A stretch of DNA of 64,000 nucleotides from Cryptomeria japonica (GCF_030272615.1 NC_081409.1:26793406-26857405), one strand, 5' to 3'; counted from the first letter of the stretch, positions 35,770 through 49,010 are shown. Notes: generated from the sequence alone by a model not told the origin. Numbers and translations are program-made.

Positions 35770-38700
35770 TTATTTCCTTTGGTACTTTAAGGATTCAAAA
35801 CGGGAAGCCAAGGCATCATAGTCTGGGAGCTTTGGATGAACATGGGAGGCCCTTGAGTTCAATCCCACATAGGGTGATGATTGAGAGTTGTTAAAAGTAG
35901 AGGATGTCACTCCTGGAGGAGGCCTTGTTGGGGGTTGACTTGCTAGTCTTAATTCTGACTGAGGATTACTCCTATTCTCAGAAACAAACTGTTCTGTATC
36001 ACTATCTTCATCATTCTCAGAGTCTGTACAGTCTGATTCATCAAAAACTGGAGAAGCAAGATTGTTCGAGTACACCATTTGAGTCTTCCTGGGTGCTAGT
36101 GATGGAATGTTTGAGTCCCCGAGTGGATCATCTCTGTACCTGCCAAAAGAGTGCCTTTCTGACCTTATATTGTCATAGTTTTGCATAGCCTGTGTATTGT
36201 TATGGTGGTATTTTACTTCATTTCCATGATGTGTAGCATCCTGTTTGCTACTCCTCTTCACCGGCATTTCATAGTCGTCATCAGAATCTTGTACTTCACT
36301 TTCCCTACTTATTTGTCCACTTACACTCCTGGAAAGGTTTTTGTTTCCTACTTGACCTTCAACCCGTGCTCTCCTGTTGTGATCATACCCATGAAAAGAT
36401 TGTGCCTGATGTAAATACTGTTTTCTGTTCATTCTCAAGTTGCCGGCAACATCTGTCTCGTCATCACTTAAGCTTGGATCAAATGGACCAGGTGCTTCCT
36501 GACAATGGTTTTGAAGATTACCCTGCTTTGCAAGTTTGGCAGCAGCCCGTGCAGCTGCGACTGCTATCTCTGCAGAATCAGCAGCTGCCTTAGCAGCAGA
36601 GGCTGTATCTTTGAAATTTATATTATAATCTTTGTCAGCATGCAAAACAGCATCCTCATTGCACATGCCAGATGATCCTGTAGATGTGCGTGACATGTTT
36701 CTCTGGGGACTTTGATGTAAATCTGGGGATTTTGATTCAAACTTTTGACCAGAAGTAGTAGGCCAGTGATCCTTTTTAGAGACTGTTGATAAATTTGTAG
36801 CAGCAATAAACTTACTTGGTCCATCCTGCACAGAAGAATTGAAAAGAAAAGTTAGTCCTCAGGGTCCCACAAAAATGAGTTGCAAGTTACTGTCAAGACT
36901 AAGAGTATAGAGAGTCTTCTTATAATCTTACAAGTAGGTCTTCTGGACGCTTTAAGAATTCTTCTTCTGATTCTGCTGGATCCCAATCAACATGATATTC
37001 CTTGGCTATTTCTTTCATGAGCTTCAGCTTTACTTGACCACTAGGCGCTTTCACTGATAACTTCTCAATAATCTGAAAAGCACAAACCGGCATGAATCTC
37101 AATGTTCTGAGATTTTCAGTACAGCATAATTCAATTAGAAATAATTTAATAAATGTAAGTAACAGACATGTAGCAGGAATATAAGGCATCCTCCCATGTA
37201 ATTGCTATACAAATGGAAGCCAACCTGAAGTCTGCATTGTTTTGCAGACGACAGGCCAATGGGAATCTAAACCCATGACCAGTAATACGACAAAAGCTCT
37301 CTTAGTAATTAAACCAAACTCAATTCTTATTTAATCAGCAGAGTAGAATTAATTGTTCTGAACTTTTCACTCAGAAACATATATGGTGCTTGAATACCAG
37401 CAAAAAAAATCAAAATGGACTTAATAAAAGACAATTTTTTTTCATATAATCTGCTTAATGTTTATCATAATTAGCTTCACTGAATAGCGTACAATGTTAA
37501 AATTTAACATACTGTTCTATTGACAGCACAATCTGGACGTAGTTCTGCAGCTGCAGCTACAAATTCTTTACCATACTTCATTCCAAAGAGATCACGAATT
37601 TCTAGGAGTTCTGGAATGTCGGCACATCTTGGAGCTGCAAATATTAAACTTGAAAGAGCTTCCCGTAAATCAAGAGGGCATTTGCTGTAAACACACAAAC
37701 GAGCACTCAATAGCTTTGAGTCTTGGCTGCATATTTCTACCCAGGGAAAGAATAATATACAACAAAGTTTTGAAGGCTAGATTGGAAGGTAAATATTGGA
37801 AGAAAAATATGGTAAATTTATTAAATAATTATCAAACACTAAATGACATTCACTGTTCTGAAGTAGTATGATCGAAGCACTTGAAAAAAAAATTGTATAT
37901 AGAAACATGGTTAGCTTGTATCTCTGTGGTTAACCGATATGTGTATCGCCTTTCATCAATCATTGGATTTTTAATTTGTGCAAATGAAGCTATAGCAACT
38001 TGCTATCCTAATTGCTCGAGGACACATTAGTATGTACTGGTAAAATTATGTTCAAAATATCAAAATAACTTAAAAACAAACATGCTTGTATTAGCAATCT
38101 ACTATGATGCAATGTGTGATCTTTCTTGTTTCAAATAAAAATGGAACAATGAAGTTTGCTGTGTCATTGCTAGAGGTAAGGATTCATACCTCTGGGATTC
38201 AATGATGGACAGACGTGCCACAATTAGCTCACAAAAGAGTTCAATGATATCATATGCTGCCATGATATTTTGCTCTCTTATTACATGTTCAACCTGTAAG
38301 AAACCATTAAAGATAACAGGGAAAATATACCACGTAAAATTAAAAGAATGGCCATGAAATTAAGTACTTAAAAAGATTTGTTCAAACAAGATGCAACATT
38401 TTCAGACACGTTCAAAAAAATAATTTGAAGTTTGAAAATCAATAAGGGAATGTTTTTCTTCTTCTCTATAGGATTGCCTCTTATATTCATGGAAGAACAA
38501 GACACTTATATCAGCTGAGCAACACAGTTGTACAGAAAAGGTTAAAATCTGAGCCTTTACCCCAAGGCTAAAACAAATTACAATCCATACTGGTAAATAC
38601 CTCATGCGAAATATGGGACAATCAATTTTCCACGAATAATATCCACAGTCTAGATAAGTCTTGTTTTATGAAGTTGCATTCCTTTTGGCTATTTTATTTT

Positions 38701-41700
38701 TGACAAGGTTCCTAATGTAGATACAGTGCAACTAGTTTGTAAACCCTGTATTCTTTATTGTTACTTTCTTTCTTATTAAAAGTATCATATAATGTAACCA
38801 CAAATAACATGCACATACATCAGATTCCTTATAAATGTAAATCCGCATTAAAAGACCAAACCAGGGTTTTTGATGAGTCACTTGATTCCATTTGTTTCCA
38901 TTGTACCTCTCTCAAGTGGAGGTTCAGTTCAAGCTAACTTTGTGTATAACATTCCACTATTCAAATTTGAACTCAAATCATTTTACTTTTGATTTTATGA
39001 TATCCTCTCTCAAGCAGAGGTTTACACAAGCATGGTGTATGATAAACTATCATGAATGCAAATACAATTCTAAGTATCATGAAAATTATCCTTTAGTGAG
39101 ATGCTTGAATATAAGTGTAGATGTAGTAGTTATTGCTGAAAGTCGAGATATTTGATGGGTGTAGGGTAGTAGGCAAATGCATAAAGTTGTGTTTTCCTTA
39201 TAATTCTGTGTATGCTTAAGTTCAAGGCAGCATCATTTATATTTGAAACTTTGCAATACCATTCTTCCTCCATGAAATTCCTCAGCAATCATTTCATCAA
39301 ATAGCTAAAGCCTAACTTCATTATTGCTATTGATCTAAATTAAGTTGGTACCGACAAGTTGAGGAACTTAATGTATAACAAGCAGCAACTGAATAAAACT
39401 CAAATGAAAGAAGATTGACAATTGCAGAAAAGCTGAATAAATTAGATTTGAAGTTTGTCTGTGTTGGAAAGCTTTGGCCATGAACTAATCAATCCAAGTT
39501 GGAGCACAATGTAAGCAAGTTGGCCATCACATTACCAAATTCTGCTCCGAAGGGCCTCAAATATGCAAAACATAGAACATAGAAAAAATACCCAAAAACA
39601 TATTTTCAAAAATCTTCAAAAATTTGTTCATGATTGCCACTTGGATGACTTGAGATGTTTTCTAGATCTTTTGCATTGGGATCCATTGCTCATAGTTTTT
39701 GCACTAGATAAGGGAATTTTTGGTTACTCTAGTTACTAGTGAACCACTTGCCCTAATGCACAAATAGAGTGGAATTTGTTGATTCATCTCCTTGACCAAT
39801 ATATCAACGAGTGTATCAGGGTTTAGTTTTGTCATTTGCAATTGTTCAACAACCTCTGACATGTCCAACATTGGTGAAATGTATGGCTGAAGTAATTATG
39901 CATTGAACGCCAGATGCAACACAAGATAGGATGACAAGTTGAGTTCAAATGCACCATATATTGAATGGTATAAGTTTTCTATTTGGGCCCTAAACCCTTT
40001 CTAAATGTACAACCATACCTTGTCTCGCAACTAGAACTAACCAGGGACCCAATGCTGATCATGTTGATGATTATATTTGTCATTGGTTCTGTACAAAATC
40101 CTATTAACCTATTGTTGAATGTGTCGAATCTTCTCAACAAATATTGTGGCCTTATCCAATTCATCAAATCATCATTTGTTCACCTGGAAATGACTTCGGA
40201 TTAGGAAACTGTCTAATTGGTGCCCTCAAACAAAGTGATAAAGCCTATCAAAATGGAGTGCTTCCTTCTACTAGTTTACACGCCCCTTTCAAGGTATGTA
40301 TGGCTAGCATAGGATGTATGGCCCAGCCAAGAGGAATGGTATGTCATCTACAACATTATTCACAAATTTGCTCAAGTCTCCACCATCAATCATTAGCATC
40401 ATGCAATCATTGCAATCGGCAATAAAACCCTTGCACAGAAAAATCAGATTAAAACACATCAAAAAACTTCCATTAGAACACAACTAGAAAAATGACTTAA
40501 CCTTGCAACATATATTTGAACGTCTTACATTTTCAACACCAAGGAAATCTCTGTTTGAAATTGCTACAATTGATGTTATTGATTTTTGTTCCTAAGACCT
40601 AATATTTTCAGCACATAGGTGAATTTTGGATCAAATCACTCTTTCCAACTAGGAGGGGTTTTGTCCCTAAAACTAGTATTCCAAGAAGGTTTCCATCATC
40701 AAGAAATATGAAAATAAGTCATGTTCTCACTCAAAGCAAACAGCAAATGCAATATCCAATCTAACCTTTTTCTCTATACAGCTCTTTAAAAAGGTACTTT
40801 TACAACTTCAGGGCAGCTGAATAATTTCACTTTTCCCATCAATAATAAAATAAAGTGACTTTTGAGAACTTTTAATTAAATATTACTTTTTAATCATCCA
40901 TTTTAATGTCACTTTTAAATAATAACCTTTTAAGTTACTTGTACCCCATGCCTAGTACTAAAACTTTATAGCGTAGGCCATAAGTTGCCTTTATAATATA
41001 AAATCACCTTAAGACAACTTAAAATATTTATTTAATTACTTTTATCGACACATCCCAAGGTCTTAGGAAAGTTGGTGCTCTCGAAGGATGTTGAATACCT
41101 CCAAAAAGTGTGGAATGTTCCTTGAAATTTGGATTTGCATTATAAAAAAACCATTGTATTAATTTTGACCCATACAACACTGCTATTGTCATAAAATTGT
41201 TACAATTAAACCAGTGCTCTCCAAAAATATTGAAAGTTTCCATGAATATTGAAATAGACCCAAAAAGGGATATTACAATTTCTGACGAGGAAAAAGAAAC
41301 TAAATAACCTGAAGAGATAGCAAAGGAACAAGAACCACATTTGATTTTGAAAATGATGACCCATGGAGGTACACTTGGTTCTCTTAGATGCACCAAGATA
41401 ATCCTTTCAAAGTTCGCAAATCACAATACTCATAGATAGTGGAGCTACCCCCAACTTCAATGATGAGAGGTTGTAAATCAAGAGTGGACTCAAAGCTGAA
41501 GGATTTGAAGTATTTAATGTCATGGTAGCTGATGGACTCATCATCCCTTGCAATAAAAAAATCAGGCAGCTCAATATACTCAGGGAGAACATAAAGTATG
41601 GGAGAAAATCTCGCCTGGCACTGGCTTCCTTAATCAGATTATTCATTGAAAACTCAAATTTTGAATTGAAAGCCTAAAGGAAACAACAAGTAGGATATAA

Positions 41701-44440
41701 CATGTTTACAAAGAGATGCAAAATAAATTAAGTGAATATAACCTGGATAGCACTAGCTTCTTGTACAGCATTTACTGTGTTTACAATTTTTAGAACAGAT
41801 GCCAGAAATTTCTTTAAGTACAAATAATTTAATAAATTAAGTGAAATATAACTTGGATGCAAAGAAAGTATACTTTAAGAATAAATTCAAATTGAAGAAT
41901 AGAATAAGCAGTTATATCGAGGTTTTGATCTCTGATCTCAGATTAAATTTTTGACATTAGACATTCCAACAAAAAAACAAGAAAGATTACAGAACAAACC
42001 CGGATTCTAGCACTTGGGTCTTGACCAGATTGAAGAAGAAGAGCCAAATCCCTCTTCAATTGCTGCAGTTGCATATCCCTTTTGTTTCTCAGAAGCTTTA
42101 TGCGTGACATTGCCAGCCTTACCAGGGTTTTGCTGTTCACGCAGGCAAAGTATGTATTCCAGATTTAGCCAAAGAAACAAAGCATGCATTCTAAGTATAA
42201 TTATCCAGAGACACAGAGTATCAGTGGTTAACATATGAAATTCAAGTAATCTACTATAAAATCCCTCAGCAGAAGATCAGAGGATAATTCCAATTGACTT
42301 GAAGTTCACCAAAGTTATTAAATCTAAGCAATGGGTTTCCACAGTATAGCCTGATAATAATAGCAGACTCAAAACATTGTTCTTGAGTGTTTACACAAAA
42401 AACAGAGTATCAAGATGCAGCATATGCTCTCAAACAATCTAGTACCAAAAATACGTACCAGAAAGACTTGAGGTGATCTAAGAAATGAGTGGCCAAGTAA
42501 CCTGACAATGACTTCAAAGAAAAGACTCATATTCAGGGTCAGCACCTAAACGATGGTTAAAATTAAGTAATCAGACACTACATAAGCCTATAAATTATAA
42601 CTCATACAACAGGGGGTTTATAGACAAAGTTGATGCGTTGGCTAGGCCACGACATGAGAATTTACCACTAGTTCTTTCACTTAGGGAGATTGACCACAGA
42701 CTTAATATTAAAATTTTAAAGCTAAGTAAAGGGGATTGCCAAGTGATATTTAAGTTAAAGGCCATCACCCAATCACTGGTCCTTGATTCGGATAATGGGA
42801 TTGCAATTCAAAGTTTTTAACTCTGTACATAGGAAGACTTGCCATAGGATTGGATTTTAACTTGAAAGGCCAAATCTAACTAAGTAATGGGATGCCAAGT
42901 GAATAACCTGATAATGTTTCTCAAGACTCGTGCAACACCCAAATACTGGTATTTAATTTAGTAGTTGGATACCAAGCGAACGACCCTATAACAGATTCTC
43001 TTACAGAAGGAGACCTACCAGAACCAAAACGACCCTATGTTATCTTCAAATACTAAATCTAACAAATAGGTTCTCAAGTGACTAACCTGGTAAGGATTTT
43101 TAATTACAGAACCAAAACTCTGATTGTTAATTACAGTAACAGGGTGCCAAGACAATGACGTATAATCTCTAAGAGAGGGAGACTTACAATATAAATGCAT
43201 TCTAGCTTTAAATCTAAATCTAAGCAATTAGTTACAAATTGGATAACCTGATAATGGCTTTAATACGTAGCCAGATCAAAAACACTGACCCTTGGACTGG
43301 TTAACACATCTATGAGAATCCTATAATCTTGTCCAGAGGATACTTGCCATAGATTTGAATGTTATCTTAAAATAACCAGAAAATGAATTTTATGACTCGT
43401 GGTCATCTCCAAAATACTTTTAACCTTTGAAAGTGGATTCTAGATTTCTAATTGAATGACTGTAATCTTGTAGGCTATAGACTCGTACAGAGGATATCAA
43501 CCCCAGAATTGAATCTTAACTATAAATTCTAAATCCATGAAACGTGCTGAGATCTGTCCACTGAAAATCACGATAATGATTTTTTTTTAACTTTGACCAA
43601 AACCATGGAAATGCACTCATACTCAACACACAAACACTGATCATTGTTCTGAGTGATAGGATTCCAACCACATGACCAACAATCCCTTACAGAGGGACGC
43701 TTGCCATGGAATTGGATGTCAGCTAAAAATGCCTTAGTAATGGGTTACCGAGCAAAAAACACAGAATTGATATTTAAGACTCATGGGCAGCACCTAAATA
43801 CTAAATACTTGCCATATGATCGGATGTTAGCTAAAAATGCTAAATCTAAGTAACGGGTTGCCGAACGAATAAGCCAAATCTAAGTGACAAATTACCAAGT
43901 GAATAACCCAAAACTGATAATTTAAAAACTCAAGGAAGCACTCAGATTCTGACGATTGATCTAAGAAAGATCATTCCAACTGAATCACCAATTGCCCTTA
44001 GCTAGGGAGACTTGACATGGAATTTGAAGTCAGCTTAAAATGCAAAATCAGTAATGGATTGCCGAATGAATAACCAAATATTGATTTAAAGGCTCATGGA
44101 CAACTCTCAAATATTGCTCATTGTTCTCAGTAACATTGTTCCAATTGAATCACTAATAAATCCCTACCAAGGTCGCGTATTAGATTAAAATGCTAATCCT
44201 AATTGTAATTCTGAAAACCAAAAGCCTAAATTGTAACCCATATTATGTAATGAAACCAATGCGATGCAGTTATTCGAACCGAACAAAAGAAACTTGTTTT
44301 TCTTATTTCGTTTAAAACAGCGCGTCGTTTGCTTCATCAGAAAACACACACACACACACACACTGGTTTCTATTTTAATTTGTTCCGTGTAGAGAGATAG
44401 CTGCTTACCATTTTGCAGACTTGAAACTCTTTTTGAACAT
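35770..44440 (-). CDS. IST1-like protein (regulator of Vps4 / ESCRT-III)
   Basis: Six exons joined by GT-AG introns: 44440-44409, 42132-42000, 38293-38190, 37684-37513, 37072-36932 and 36825-35770; 1638 nt, 545 residues, no stop. The start MFKKSFKSAKC|KT leads into an IST1 domain (about residues 8-170: RIKLLRNKRDMQLQQLKRDL, LLQSGQDPSARIRVEHVIRE, PRCADIPELLEIRDLFGMKY, LRPDCAVN). Exon 6 is a disordered Ser/Asp-rich tail with an Ala-rich helix (about 268-296) and a C-terminal LASRFESLK, which fits the MIT-interacting MIM1 pattern LxxRLxxLK. IST1 proteins bind ESCRT-III (CHMP1) and control the Vps4/SKD1 ATPase in endosomal sorting. Introns 1 and 2 (2.3 and 3.7 kb) hold repeats and non-coding DNA. 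The exons keep frame and family order, so the gene looks functional. Which member of the plant IST1-like family it is cannot be said. Confidence 0.93.
38294..41999 (-). other. Intron 2 of the IST1-like gene, with an unidentified coding remnant
   Basis: Donor CGG|gtttgt and acceptor acag|GTTGAA bound a 3.7-kb intron. At 41690-41360 the minus strand has a short protein-like remnant (IELPDFFIARDDESISYHDI and LQPLIIEVGGSSTIYEYCDL) with stops after it. I do not recognise its family. The remainder (38.3-41.0 kb) is AT-rich with no supported gene. Confidence 0.5.
42320..44180. repeat. Diverged tandem repeats in intron 1 of the IST1-like gene
   Basis: A unit of about 160-200 bp with recurring phrases (AGAGGGAGACTTGCCATGGA, CTAAATCTAAGTAATGGGTT, GCCAAGTGAATAACCTGATA, CTCAAATACTGATCATTG) recurs about nine times with heavy divergence. 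ACTTGCCA-like landmarks lie near 42838, 43013, 43184, 43343, 43500, 43700, 43810 and 44011. Confidence 0.7.
44344..44363. repeat. (AC)n microsatellite
   Basis: About ten AC units in the 5' part of intron 1, about 50 bases downstream (in transcription) of the exon 1 donor. Confidence 0.95.
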
Positions 44441-46003
44441 CGTGAATATCTTCTTTGGCTTCCAAAACTCTTAGAACATTTCTTCTGGATTTTCTAGTGG
44501 AAAAATATATTTGTCGGGGAATGAAATGAATCATGGTGGATTTCTAACGGGCGTTTTTCCCTCCCCACCTTGAAAAGGGACATGATTTTCAAAATTGGAA
44601 TAATTGAGAGTAAATTTGACATTTGTGAGTCAATTTGTGGAGTATATCTTTCCAAGGAAGAGTCAAGTTGGAGCCCGGAAAGAAAACGGTTATAGAGGGA
44701 TGGCTGCTTTCATTTACCTTGTTTTCTGTTCTATAGGTTATTCTTAGTTTCATAGACGTTAAAATTTTCTCCTTTTCATTTTAAAATACGGCTTATATTT
44801 TTTTAGTTGTTTTAGAACATAATTATGTTTTTCTTCTTTTTTCATATGTTTTTTAGTCTTTTGTGTACTTGACTAATGTTGAGTTAGAAGTAATTAAGAA
44901 TACTTGTACAAAATTATTGTTGTATCATAAAGAGACAAATTCTTCTAGGTCAATCCTTGAAAATGTATATAAAGATCGGAAAATATAGCAGGCAAGGGTC
45001 CTAGAATGATGTATGCAAATTCTTTACTCATTCTAAAGTACCAAATCATAACGTATTGTTATAAGTTGCTCCTTTAAAAGTCTAATATGACATTTTAGAA
45101 TGAATGTATTGAATCTCTTTAAATACTAGCACATAACATCAAATTGTGTCAAACGTGTACTAAGTGGATTTAGAATGGGAAAAAAAGGGGTCTAATTGGC
45201 TAAAGTTTGAATTTGAACTATGAAAGGGAAGAGGAAAAGTTTTCAACCATGTGAATATCTTACAGTGAGCATATGGTGAAATCTAGGTGGATGTGTAGAT
45301 AAGGGAAATATATAGGTATGTGTGCGTATAAGGATAAGGTTGGTGGCTAAGTTTAAGGGGATGTATATTTAAGGGGATGTATATGTATGAAGGGGTAAAA
45401 GGCAAGGGGAATGAGCACAACTTTGCACAACTTTGCATCATTTGTCACTATGTACATGTATCAAGACATTTCCTCAAAATGGGTACAAAACTAAATGGGA
45501 ATGACATGGGTATACAAATTCCATCATACATTTTGTGCCCTCAAAGAATGTAGCATTCACAGATATGTGTGTAAAGTAGACTTTTAAACATTGAAGGATA
45601 TATGGAATGAGGTCTTATAAAGTAATTCACCCTACAAGGATGTGATCATGAAAGTATTTCCTTCAGTGTATGCTCTCCATGAAATCCTATAAAACAAAGC
45701 AAAAGTATTTCATGAGTGGCTTTTGTCTCACAATTGAAAATAAAAATAGTTTGAAAATATATGTTGTTTTAAAAATGAGAATATCCTATTTAGCATGGTA
45801 GGCATGGGATGACAAGGCACATGAAGGGTGAGGTATCTCATGTGATAATGCTCCACATAGTCACAGTGATGAGTTTTTGTAGCACTTATTGTAAGGAAAT
45901 CTATAGTCATAATCAACTATTCTCATCTAACCCTATGAGAGAAAATTATGTTAATAAGTATTTCGATTCAGTGATGCTAAAGAATAGACAAACATACCAT
46001 CAA
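44441..46003. other. 5' flank of the IST1-like gene and intergenic DNA
   Basis: 44441-44560 probably contains the 5' UTR, including an out-of-frame ATG at 44534-44532 (minus) that would overlap the main start. The rest is AT-rich, without a recognised gene or element. Confidence 0.4.
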
Positions 46004-46688
46004 TGTTAGGATTCCCAAAGATACTGAGAGGGGGGGGTGAATCAGTATCTAACCGGTAAATAGATTTTCTGATCTTATTAAATAAATTGCATTCCAAAAC
46101 AGTGTACCAGTAAACAAGAATTAATGCAGTAAATATGAACAATAAACACAACATAGAAAGCAGACCATAACACAAGATTTTTGGCGAGGAAACCTGGTGT
46201 GGGAAAAACCTTGGTGGGATTTGTGACCCACAATATTCATTCTCTGGCCAATGAATGGATATTACTTACAATAGGGGCCTGCACATGCAGGAAGGCCAAC
46301 TGCCTAAAGCTCACTGCTCAATTACAAAAGGAAGTCTCACTAACTTACAAAATGGATTATACAAATCCAATATGTTGTATTGCTTCAGTTCAGCATCTAC
46401 TATAATCTTCTCATGTCCGCATCTGAAATGATCTACAAGATCTCATACTTATATATGAGTCTTATTACAATACGCCTTGTTGGCTTACAAAAAGATATTA
46501 CAATTAAATACAAAATATAATAAGCAAAATCATGTCGGTTGGGGTGTCGGTAATCATCTTTGTCGCTGCTGGTGAACTATCTGCAGGTGTAGAGTCTGTC
46601 AGTGTCAGTGTCATAGGATTGCAAGGTTGCCATCAATGACAATACCTTCAATCATCTACAATTCTCATGGGAGTGTGCAATGCCAACA
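46004..46688 (-). repeat. 3' LTR of minus-strand element
   Basis: On the minus strand it starts TGTTGGCATTGCACACTCCC (46688) and ends GAATCCTAACA (46004), with the C-run before the end. At 685 bp it is clearly related to the 791-bp LTRs of the nested element (shared phrases such as GAGACTTCC and GGGTCACAAATCCCACC). Confidence 0.88.
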
Positions 46689-46690
46689 AT

Positions 46691-46845
46691 CTCCCCCTTT
46701 GGCATTCATGGCAACACCCATGAGAAAAATTCAAAATGTATCCAAAAATTGAAGTCCAAAAATCTTACCAAAACTATGTGCTCCTCCCCCTGAGCAGATG
46801 ATCTCTAAGTCATTGGATTTTTCTCTTCTCTACTACTCCCCCTTT
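46691..46845 (-). other. Triple polypurine tract, minus-strand element
   Basis: Read on the minus strand: AAAGGGGGAG (46845-46836), CAGGGGGAGGAG (about 46792-46781) and AAAGGGGGAG (46700-46691), the last two bases from the LTR. Order and composition match the two plus-strand elements. Confidence 0.8.
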
Positions 46846-46890
46846 GACATCAATGACAAAGGTTGTCAAAATGTCAATTGAGTGTAGTTA

Positions 46891-48487
46891 TCAGCTAGAA
46901 CCCTGTAACCGATTGGTTACAATCTGAAAAAGGTTTGCTAATACAAAATCCAGGCTCTCAGTGAACCTGTCAGTGTCCTTCAATGATGCCTCTATTCTTT
47001 GAATGGTACTAGTGAGGTGATGCATTTGCTCTTCCGGTGTCTTCAGTCCTTGAACAAGTGCCTCAGATATCTCTTTCCTTAAAGAGATGAGGTAATCCAA
47101 TTTGGGACTGAGTCTACATTTTAGATCTTTTGCCTTTCCTTTTATTCCTTCCTTTTCCTTCTCCAATTTCTCAAGTTTCTCCCCAAAACCTGCTATCTCC
47201 TGCTCTATAACTGATATTGGTTTGGAGGAACCAATGATGTTGTTAGCTATATCATTTATTTCTTTCTCCACTTCACTGATCTTCTTGTCTATATCCACTG
47301 TCAAAATATTAGTCTTGCATGTGTCTCTGTACAACTCCTTAAACTCCATTATTGTGTTGCTTAGTGTCGGTAGGAGGGTGTCAAAGTGTCCCATGCACTT
47401 CTTTATTGTCTCATCAAAGAATTTCTCTTTTTCTTTATGCATTTTCTCTCTAAATGTCTCCTCATTTATCCATTCAACTATCAATATGTTACTAGTGATA
47501 TACTTAGACAATGTGTCTAATTGACTTAAAGAAACTCTATTGTCCACATTGCACTTGGGTGCAATCAATTTTAGAATAGGAATGGTATCATCAATAGCCT
47601 TATATGTTAGTGCATTACACTCTGTGATTTTCTTAATTGAATCCAATAATACCTCTGTTACATTAGTTGGTCTAAATTCTGTCATGGAAGAACCAGATGA
47701 TTGTCCAACTACCTTAACAATCTGCTTTCTGCCGATGTGAGTAACCTCTTTGTTTGTATTGACCTCTGGTAGGTCAGTTTGTGTCTACATTTCTATCAGC
47801 AAAGGCTTAGGCTCCTCAGTTGTTGTTGGTGGCACTGTCTCTATATGAACCTGTGACTCAACCTTTTTCTCTTCCTGTTTCTCAATTTGTACCTTAGTGG
47901 GTTTCACTATGCTCTCTACTGTCGGTTTCTCTGATGATGTCTCAGTGGTATTCACTGTCGATTTCTCAGTATGCACCTCTGCATTGTCCACTGCCGGTAT
48001 CTCAACCGGTTTCTCTGTGTTATCAGTTTGTTGCTCTAACTCTTTAGGTTTTTCAATGTTTGCATTAATGGTATTGTCAGTATCCATTCCAGTAACCAGG
48101 GGATCAACTGATTGTTCAGTTTGCTCAAGTTGTGTCTCAACCCCAATCTCAATGTTATCAACTGTTGTTTCTTCATGTGTTCCTACCTCAATATTTTCAG
48201 TTAGTGGCTCAGTAGCCACATCTTTCTTCTCACCAATGGTTTCCTTATCAACCACAATATTGACCTCTTGTGTATCAATATTCATTACGTATAGAACTTT
48301 AGAATCAGGATTTGTATCCTCATGTGTAGTCTCCATATCCTCAGTTGTCGGTGTGTCAACAGTTTCAACCAGTGGAGTAATAGGAGGAGGTGGCAAATTG
48401 TCTGTTACTTTTATCTTTTTCCTTTTGATAGAGTTTGAAATTTTTGGGTCTATTAAGTTCTTCTTGCTTCTCTTTCTCCACAAACAA
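46891..48487 (-). pseudogene. LTR-element accessory gene, copy 3 (C-terminal half, best preserved)
   Basis: A single minus-strand frame of about 530 codons from 48487 to 46891, broken only by a TAG at 47784-47782 (IEM|TQTDLPEV; copy 2 has KEMETQTDLPEV). The first half is Thr/Glu/Val-rich and acidic with many TEK and VDT repeats. The second half is helical (TEVLLDSIKKITECNALTYK, CNVDNRVSLSQLDTLSKYIT, KLDYLISLRKEISEALVQGL) and matches copy 2 at 7120-7880 closely. Conservation of the protein sequence between two differently decayed copies suggests it was under selection while the family was active. The N-terminal domain is lost by truncation. Confidence 0.75.
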
Positions 48488-48640
48488 GACCTGATATTAT
48501 GAATGCAGTATGTATTGTCTCAAGATTTCAGAGTAATCCTAAAGAAAATTATGAATCAACAGTAAAAAGGATTTTCCGATACCTACAAGGCACTACAAAT
48601 CTTGGCTTATGGTATCCTAGGAAAACCCTCATGAGGTTAA
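48488..48640 (+). pseudogene. Copia reverse transcriptase/RNase H junction fragment
   Basis: An open 49-codon fragment with PDIMNAVCIVSRFQSNPKEN, STVKRIFRYLQGTTNLGLWY and PRKTL, a standard Copia segment between RT and RNase H. It faces the opposite way to the element that abuts it at 48487. Confidence 0.85.
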
Positions 48641-49010
48641 AAACTCAACCTTAAAAAGCACTCACACATTTGATGCACTTTCTCATGAACAAAGATTACA
48701 ATACACTTGCAAAGTGTCACATCCTCGTGTACGACCCCATTGACTAGGCACTAGATGGGTGAAATATTAATAAAAATAAATTATTCAAGTAAAGGGTGAC
48801 TACGAGGAAAGGATAAGTCAAGTTACCCTCTGCAACATGGGTTAGTGCAGGATCAAGGGCGGCCAAAAAGTGGCGATGTGAAAAAAATAGCCTTCTTCAC
48901 TCGCCTAAAAACGCGAAAATCCGTGTTGACTTTTTGCTTGGCCTGGGTGTTAGTACACCTTGGCTTGGTAATTACCTATGCAAATCGGATATCCGATTTT
49001 TATTTGTAAT
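48641..49010. other. Non-coding spacer
   Basis: No gene or element recognised, apart from the left copy of the palindrome at 48983-48998. Confidence 0.4.

Larger units (their letters stand above)
46004..48487 (-). mobile_element. 5'-truncated LTR element with accessory gene, minus strand
   Basis: On the minus strand it contains the accessory gene, three polypurine tracts and a 3' LTR, the same order as at 1-10.4 kb. gag, the primer site and the 5' LTR are missing: the element ends at about 48487 against a Copia fragment of opposite orientation. It is a third copy of the family. Confidence 0.82.

Noticed and set aside
35904-36593. Plus-strand frames over the last IST1-like exon
   Set aside because: Antisense shadows of a spliced exon whose product fits the IST1 family.
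39983-40425. Open frames on both strands in intron 2
   Set aside because: No recognisable motif, short, and on both strands at once; treated as intronic sequence.
47102-48502. Plus-strand Ser/Val-rich frames
   Set aside because: They lie antisense to accessory copy 3, whose protein matches copy 2; no independent support.
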